Assembly: GCA_004565275.1 (NCBI GenBank)
Contig: SDOX01000093.1
Coordinates: 1 to 64,000 of the forward strand
Source: Nannochloropsis salina CCMP1776
Lineage: Eukaryota > Sar > Eustigmatophyceae > Eustigmatales > Monodopsidaceae
Direction of reading: 5' to 3'
Length of the DNA stretch: 64,000 bases
Shown here piece by piece: positions 10,801 to 19,800 of this stretch. The first letter of the stretch is position 1. Every line of letters begins with the position of its first letter. The translations under genes were made by a program, and so were the position numbers. The notes below the pieces were generated by a model. The model searched no databases and was not told the origin of the DNA. It saw nothing but the letters and a program-made list of their open reading frames with translations.

Positions 10801-13800
10801 GGAAGAGCACAGCGCGCCAGACAGACAAGATCAGCTTCGAGCGAAGCTCTCTCACGTGCTCGAAAAAGAAGCAGTGGCCATACAAGCGCGGCAAAGGGGG
10901 GGATGGCGGGCTCAGGGAAAGGAGGAGAAGGTGGCGGGGATCCGGCGGATGACGAGCCCCTTTTCCAGTGGCTGCGCTCACTCTGCCTGGATGCCATGAC
11001 CGGTGTTCTTCGAATCCCTTCGTTTGCTGACACGGCAGCTGATGAGGCCTCGCACTCCTTGGCTGTGAGCTTGCTTGAGACCTGCCTGGGACAAGCGGAT
11101 GACGGAGTGCTGAAAAGCTCCTGGAGGGGGGATAATGTCGCCATCTGGGGCAACCGTTCAAGTTCGTCCTCGCTCTCGAACCTAGTACAACGATCAGAGC
11201 ATCCTATGATTCGGGCTGCCCGCCGTCTTCGAGCGCAGGCCGGCCGGAGCCTCCGCTCTCCCGCTCTGTGGGCTGTATGGGAGCTGGCGCGGCTGCTGGT
11301 TTGGGGGCGTCTCAAGACGCACGTTGGGGGCCCGGGGGCCACGTTTGCGACTCTGGAAAGAGCAATGGCCAAGATTCAAATGGAATTAATGCAGGACAAG
11401 AAAAAGGATGGAGCGCTATTGCGTCGAGCGGACTTACTGGTGACATTTTTAGGGGCCTTTGAGCGGCACATCGCCAATGTCGTGGAGGGCTCTGAAGGCA
11501 GAGATGTCGGCAGCCAGTATTTGGCTCGGAAAATGCAAAGTCACATCACGAATACAGAAGAGAACAGAGGAGATGGGGAAGGCTCACAAGCGTCAGAACG
11601 GTACGGAAATTGCGCACGAGATGTCCCATGTCAGGTGCAGGGAGCCAAGCTCGTCGGGGGCGCGGAGCGAACAGAGCCGGGGGGACAGTGCGAGTACCCT
11701 TCCTCTGTCCGCGTCGCCCTTCCCCCGCCTTCCAAAAAGACGGAGGCCTTTTTCTTGGCAAACAAGCGCGTGTGCTGGGACTGGCTGGCGCGTGTGCGGC
11801 CCATGCTCGTACGTGTGTCTCTCTATTTGGAGGGTTGCCAGGAGCAAGGCGTCGAGTATGCCTTCAAGCGGCTGGTAGATCTTGCATCCGCGATGAAGCA
11901 GAGGGGTCCAAAGTCCTCTCCTATCACGACCCCCTTCCCTTCCGTACCTCTCTCGGTCTCGCCCATCTCGTTCCAGGACGTGGAGGAGCTCTCAGTGGAG
12001 GTGGCGGTCGCGGTGGCTGAGCACTTTCAGGAAAGCGGTGTGGAAATGCTGCAAGGGCTTGAGAGGTGGCTGGCCGCCCTCCAACGCTCCAACTCGTGCC
12101 CTTCCTCATCATCATCTTCTACAGCTCTTGCTCAAACATCTTCTCTTGTTTGGCTTCAAGGACTGCAGCTTATGGCCCAAGGCCGCTACGAGGACGCGCT
12201 GCATCAATGGATAGGCGGTGTCTTCTTCCACGAGGGTTTCAACACCCTCCTGAGAGCCTTTACATCCAGCTCTCTCTCCCAGAGTCAAGTATCGCAGGCG
12301 AAGGACATGAAACCTTCGATAGTTGTCACAGCGCCCGTAGAAGCGCAGGCGTCATTGACTGCAGGTCTTCTTTTGCAGCAGGCACAGACTCCGGCGGTTT
12401 TGCAGACAATCATGGACCGGAGCGTTTTGTGCTACTGCCGCCTGGGGGACTGGCGGGGCCTTGGATTTTTCCTGCAAGCAGTACAGGCTCTGCACGTGGT
12501 GCTCTCGGCGATGGTGGGGGAAGAAGTTGAGGCAGAAGGGGTATTATCGGCCATGCAAGAGTGTGGTTGCAATGCTGACGGGATGAAGGGAGGGGAAAGC
12601 GATGACAGGGAGGGAAAAAAGGGGAAGCGTGTGATTGAGGAAAGGGGCAGACTCCAGGATGGAGAAGAAGCCTTCCTAGAGGATGATCGAGTTAAAAGAG
12701 ACGCCGTGGAGAAGGCCGAAAAGATACCTTCTTGGGTGCTTTCCGCGCTTGTTCCTCGGGTGGAATCGGCGTGGATTCAGACATGGATGCGTGTCGATGA
12801 CCGAGGCTGGTCACTTCTATCTGCACAGGCTCAGTGGGGCGAAACAGGCCTTGACGCTTACGAAACAGTCGATTTTGGGGAAAGTTCAACGAGGGAAGCA
12901 TTGATATGCAAAGAAGGTACCCCCTTGCTTCCCACGTCTACGCGACGGCCGCTCCTTTCTGCTCAGGGGTGGATGGAAGTCTTCTCTTTCTTGCAGCAAC
13001 ACCGCCAGAGCTCGTCTGGCTTTTTTCGTTGCCCATCACCGCCAAAACTTGCGTCGGAAATGGCCCTTGCTACATGTCTTGACGAGACCCTGGAGTTGCT
13101 TATGGACGAAAGCCACCACACCCATGCAGATGCATTGCGGGCGATCGCCACCCAGACGCCTCGCCTCCTAGAAGGGCTTACTGCTCCTCTCGCCGTGCCC
13201 TCTGCTCCTCCTTCGGCCTTCAACTCCCTTTCGTACACACTGTACGCGAATTCTGGCCACCTGTCTTCGCCATTACTGACTGATATTGCCTGCTCGTCGA
13301 CATTCTCTTCAGTCTTGCGGCGGGAGGGAGAAGATGGCTCGGAAATCATTAGCAGCCGTCGTCCCCCAAGTGCATTCTCTTGGCTTCTCTCATCACCTCA
13401 AACTGTCACATCATCCCCTGATCTTTCCTCCTCACTTTCCCACTCCTTCGTGTTCCCATCCTCAACGGTTGCGAAATACTGCCGGTGTGATAATGTGAGC
13501 GGTAATTCCTGGCTGTATCTGCACCGAACAGCGCTCGTCCTAAAAGCAGTCACGCGCCTTCATGAGCAAGGTCCCTCAGCTTGTTCCTCTGCACATTCAA
13601 TGTCACAGACAAGAGTGGAAGATACAAGTTACGATCTCACCCTTGACCTAGCTCGAATCAGAACAGCCTGGTTGCATGCCGCCCGTCGAGAACGCAACGT
13701 ACGACTGTGCAAGGAGCTTATTCAGCAGCTCGTGTCCCCAACGTCCTCATCTTTGTCTCCCTCTTCTCTTGATTGGTTTTTGAGGGTGCGTTATGAAGAG

Positions 13801-16800
13801 GTGCAAGTCAATTTCCTGGAGACCAAGGGCATTCATCAGCTTGGTGCCTGCATTGCCTCTTTGCTGGCCATAGCCTCGGCGTTGCTATTATCCGAACCGG
13901 GTTTAGCGTCTTTATCGTCAATACGTGACCCACTTGCCCCTAGTTCTCAGGTCCAGCTGGAGGGTTGGGAAGGGAGCGGCACGCGAATGGGCAAAAGTAG
14001 CTGTAGCACTGACTGGCTGAGACTGGCAAAGGACTCCGAGTTGAGTGGATTGGCGAAGTTGCTCTTCTCAGGCGAAGAAACCCGTGACCGTGGCAAAACG
14101 GAAAAGATGCGGCGACATTGGGGCTACAGATGTTTAGTGCGGGCATCGCAGTGGCTACAGCAGTATCATGACCAGCACCGATATCCTTCGCCATGTGCGC
14201 GCTTTCCTTTTCCTGGTCCGTCTTCAGCTTTGCAGCAGCGGATCAATAAACCATGGCCTGCTCCTTCTTTAGAAGCAAACTCTTCCTCGAACACCGCTCA
14301 TTTCAGTTTGCCTTTCGATACTCCATCTGAGTCCGTTTTCTCTCGTTATCCTCCCGAAACGCAGCAGCCGGGACCAGCAAGATCTCATCCTTTATGTAAT
14401 AGTTCCCCGCCCTGGTTTTCAACGCTTCTTTTCACACACGCCAATAGCAATGCCGAGGAGCTTGCTGGACGATGCCTGGAGCTTGCTGCACAAGTAGTAA
14501 GCCCCAAAAGTAGGCAGGGGGGCAAAGCGTGGAGGTTGTGGGGTGATTGGTTGTATCGCAGAGCCAAAGCTCTGAGCAGCAACCAAACGATACATGATAA
14601 TGCAAGGGACCCACAGCAATTGGAGCGCCAGAAGCAAATTCAGCTTAAAGCGTGGAAAACCCATCAGAACTCGATGCTCGACCTTGTACAGCTGTCGGAG
14701 GAATTAATTAAGTATGAGAATCCGGAGGGAAACCCATCGCTTGCAACACGCGAGGCTGTGCAGGCGCTGCTGATGGAAACAGTTTTGTCTGAGGAGAGGG
14801 AGGAAGACGGGCTGGACGAGGAAGGAATCTTGTCGGTCTCAGCGGTCAAAAAAGCTGGGTGTGATCGTGGGGGAAACAATGCAGCCTTGATAGCGCGCCT
14901 GCGTGAAGCCATACGACGCTTACGACGGGAGCGAGGAGAGGCTCGTGTCCAGGCTCTAGAGGGATCAGTGGATGCGTACTGCCGGTACTTACAGTTCGGG
15001 GAAAATTCTTGTGCGGGCCTAGGAGACAGTGGATACTCAGCGCTTCGTGCTCTCTCAGCACTACGCATCTTGAAGATGCTCGCACGTCTTCCCTCGGCAG
15101 CATTACTACCCTCGGCTTTAATGGGTGCTCAATTAGAATCGAACACCTGCAGTTCCTCCCTCCTCCACCGTTCACTGACTGCGATGCCTCTGAATCCTTG
15201 GCAAGCTCTGATGCCGCAACTGCTGACACGGCTGGCAATCTTTCCAGAAGCCTCCTTCCAGTCGCTGCTCCCACTATTCGAGCGTCTGGTAGCATCTTCC
15301 CCCCAAGAGATTGCTTGGACACTAACTGTTGGCTGCGCAGAGCTAGAGAGGTCGAGGACATCTCAATCGTTTGCACCTTTACCGATTTCTGTCAGTACAC
15401 CTGTTCTTAAGCAAACCAAAGACATGGCAGTGAGTCTCGCTCGCGCGCGTTGGCTCTTTCTGAAAAGTTTTCTACAAGAAAGGCATCCTGACCTCATTCA
15501 GGATGTTACGGTCTTCACGGAAGCTTTGACTTCGCTCGGTCAGCTATGGGATGAGCGCTGGCTTGTATACGTGAGCGAGCGTTGGCACGTAAAGGGGCTG
15601 CAGGGGCGCTTACGAAGCTTGAGTCGGGAGGGAGAGCGTTTGGCGCGAAATCCGATGCTGCCAGAGTCCGAGAAAGGTCGCATTGTCTGCGAGAGGTATG
15701 CGGCGATGCTGTTGCCACTCTTTGTCGAGGCACAGACTCTTGCGGGCGAAACAGGCTGCGGTATGGTCGATGACAAAGACGGGCACAAAGATTTCTCAGC
15801 TTCCCCGGATGCCTTGTCGTCTGGTCACCCCAGTGCCCTCGAAGTGCCTTCGTCTTCACCTCATAACTGTGCCTTTGCCAAAAAGTGGCGTCCCCGTGTG
15901 AAGGAGGTACTCGCTCTGCTCCACTCCGCTCCAGATACGGCTGCGGCCATGGACCCGATGTCCCACGTCTGGCCTGTCTTAGAGATGTTTAAACGTGATA
16001 TTATTACGGCTGTTGCAGGGGAGGAAGGAAGGAGTAGAAAGAAAAGTGGAACGGATGTTGAACCGGGACCTACCGCTCAGCATCAAGGCCAGCAGCTCAG
16101 AGCCGAAGCGGTGACTCCACAATTGCTCTCCCTTCTTACGAAAGGGAAGTTGCAGCATCTAGAGATGCCTGGCACCACACGTCCGACTTTTTTTGACCAA
16201 AGCCGGGGGAGAGGAGCGGCTGTGCAAATGGTCGGGATTGGGGGGCATGGTATTATCACTGTGCTCAAGACCAAGACCCGGCCAAAGAAGCTCAGCCTGC
16301 TAGGCTCGGACGGGAGGGAGTATACCTATCTGCTGAAGGGTCGCGATGATCTGCGATTGGATGAGCGACTCATGCAGCTGCTGGTGACCGTCAATGGTGT
16401 CCTCCATGCCCGTGCACAGACGCCACGCGGGTACACACGGACGGAGAAATGTGCGCTCGGGAGCGCTGTGGTGAGAGGCCTTCGCGCTCGACACTATGCG
16501 GTCCTGCCGCTCTCGGCGTCGGCCGGGCTGGTACAGTGGGTGGGGGGCACCACGCCCCTCTTTAGCTTGTACAAGAGTTGGAGACTTCGTGCCGTGAGGG
16601 GCGAGAGGCTTCTGCTCGAATCAAAACAGCAGATTCAACAGGCGATACACCAGCGAGAGAAACAGCAACAGCAGCAAGTGGTACAGGCACAAGAGGAGGA
16701 CAGCTCCATTGACATAGGAAAGCGAGGAAAACGGAAGAAAACGACAGCAGAGCGTCGCGAACGCCGCAAGCGGCAGCAGGATCGAGAGCGTCGACGGAGG

Positions 16801-19800
16801 CTCGGTGAAAAGGAAGTGGAGAGAGAAATTAGTAGCGAGAGGGTCAGGAAGCCATTACTCTGGGCCCCTCCTGCCAGTTTCGAGGAGCTGGAAAAAGGAG
16901 CGCGACGACAAAAGGGAGGGGCTGCGAAGACGAAGGAAGATTCATCGTCCTCTGGTGGATCTGAGACGTTGCCCGAGCCAAGTGTTGAAGATAAGTCTGA
17001 CAGCGTCAAGACAAGCTCAAGGGAGCGCAGCTTCCATGTCAGCGAGTCACGGGGAAATAGGGGCCAGCATAGAGAAGAGGAGAAGGAAGAAGAGGCCAGG
17101 GACGACGAGGACGAAAATGAGGAAGAAGACGATCTAGAAAGTGCTCCAGCGGCCTTATTCTACGCAGAGCTGGTTCCCGAGCTGGCTAGACAGGGATTGG
17201 ATCTGAGATCTACTGCTGCCGCCCATCGAGGTGAATGGCCGCACTCAGTCCTGCGCACAGTGTATGATCGTTTGGTGGCTCGATCTCCACGCCATCTGTT
17301 GGAGGAAGAGTTGGTGGCAGGCTCATTAGGCGCCGAAGATTTGTGGCAGCGACGGCAAGTCCTGGCACGCTCCCTCGCCGTCATGTCCGTTCTCGGGGCC
17401 GTGCTTGGCTTGGGTGACCGGCATCTGAACAACCTCTTGTGGGACGGACGGCGAGCTGAGCTTTTGCACATCGACTACACGGTCTGCTTCGACCGGGGCC
17501 TGCGCTTGCGGGTTCCCGAGGTGGTGCCCTTCCGTCTGACGCCTGTCTTGGTTGCGGCCCTGGGGCCTCTGGGTGTGGACAGCGGGGCGTTTGTGAATGG
17601 GATGGAGACCGTGCTGCGAGGTTTGCGAGGGCATAAAGAGCTGCTATTCTCAGTGCTCGAGACTTTGGTGCACGATCCACTTGTGAACTGGGAGGACATT
17701 TTGGGGGTAAGAGGTAATGGAGGAGGCGGCAGAGGGCACCAGGGGCCGAAACAATTGCATCAGCACGCCTTGGACGCCATCGTCACTTTAAAGCTTGTCG
17801 CTTTGCGAGTTGGGGAGACGCGGACATTGCTCCGGGACCGAGTCCTGCAAATTAAAAAGGGGCTCGCTGCCCTTCAGGCTCTTTTGAACCGCGTTCGAAA
17901 CGCCCGGGAAGGCTGGGTCGCAGAAGAAAATGAGATCTTTCGTTCACAACCTGCTTTGAGAGACTCCAAACTGCATGTTGAGGGCACCATGCTGGGACAG
18001 AAGCGTGCTGACCTAGCGGGGAGGCTCGTGTCATTGCAGATCCAGGCGGAAGACCAGGGCCGATCAGCTCTCGTCCTCGATGCCTCTCGTCGAGACCTAG
18101 ATAAAGCACTCCATAAAGCAGCGGCACAGCTGAAACGGAGGTGGGAATATCAAGTATGGGCGGTGCAGCAGGTGCTTTGGAAGGGACAGGATAGGGCGAT
18201 TGATGGGAAGGAAGGAAAAGGGCTGGGCAGAGAAGTTGACGGGGTTAGACTACGTAGTGAGGACGGACGCTTGGTTGAGAAGGTGAGCAGCTCATTGCGG
18301 ATCAACATTCAACGCATCCTCTTACCCGCCGATGGGTCGACCAAAGAAGCAGGCTATGAGCTTGAGAGAGACGAAGGCGATCCGTTCTCCATTGCTCCTG
18401 GGCTTCTGGGCCGGGGTCTGCAGCCGCAGTATTGCCTTTTAAGCAGGGGAGCCTCAAGCCTGCTTCCACCACCAGTCGGTAAAGAAGAGTGCGCCTACCA
18501 CGACAAATTTGTCAAGGCCTGTCAATCCGAGGACTCTCGATTGGGTAAGTATTTGCGTGACTTGGAGACAGCCCTCGAGCGGGTCCTTGAGCCAATGCGC
18601 GCTTATTCCAGCATCGTTCGCGACACCTTAAGTATCGATCCCGACGAGTACGTTGGGAGGAGCCTTACTAGAAGATGGTTGAGGGTGGTGGGGGGTCAAC
18701 AAGAGCGCATGCGGCTCCTGAACGCCTTGTCGTCCGCGATGGAGTCCTCTGCCGCGGCCGATAGCGGAGGCGGGGACGGGGGCATTCTCCCTTGTGGTCC
18801 GTCTATTGCAGGTTGGGCGATGGTCGAGGCAGGGCCTGAAGAGGCATTGGAGGAGGTATGGCCGGCATGGCAGCGGCCTAGGGCAGGCATGAAGGCGAAC
18901 GAGGGACGTCTTCGTCGCGCAGAGGCCGATACAGCTCGGGCTGATAATCTCCAGGGGGCGCTGCGCGTGGCAGTGGAGCGGCGTGAGGCCCTAATGATTG
19001 AGGAAAGCTGCCATAGAGAATCAGAAGGGCGGGGAATCTCATTCGATGCACGGAATTGTCAAGAGCAGCAGGAAAAAGATCTGGAGGCAGCTAAAGACAG
19101 GCTCAAAGTGGCGGTGCGGGCCCTTTGTAAGGCGAGCAATTTGGCCCCGATATCGGCGGGCAAGCGCAATCATGCTCGGCTGCATCAAGTATACGAGCAG
19201 CGTGCCATGCATCGCTTCTTGCTGGAAAGGGTTGTGTCGCCCCTTGACTCAACGTGGGGATGGATGAGAAGCCTAGAGAATTTCGAAGTGGAAGTTGCCT
19301 CTACTCCTTCCAACGGTGTCGTCGATCGACGCGCCGGGCTCGTGAAGGAAATACAGCGGCGACTCTGGCATCTTGAGGTACTCATCAAGGATGTGCTTGT
19401 TCCTGGGATCGGGCGGGTGGAGGAAGATATCAAACGAGGAAATACGGGCGAGCGACTGACGGCCTTGCGGACAGAGACTTTGGCAACGCTCCAACGCGTG
19501 TACAGCCTGGCGGGAAAAAATGAGATTCAAGCCTTAGTGGGCGCTTTGTCTCGACAGGAAAGAGGAGGGGAAAATTGCACCGCCCAAGGACAAGTGATAG
19601 AAAAAGAAAAAGAGCAAGCGAGCTCTTTGGCGGAAGTTACCGCGGATGCAAAGCTTTTGTACGAAGCGTGGCAGGGAGGGAAGGAAATAGTGCTCGATGC
19701 GGTTGGCAAGCGAGCGCAACAGCTTGTTGGGAGTGAGCTGGCTGGGGACGCGGACTCTCTGGCCGCCTCTTTTTCATCTCTCTCCCTCATCGATACACTT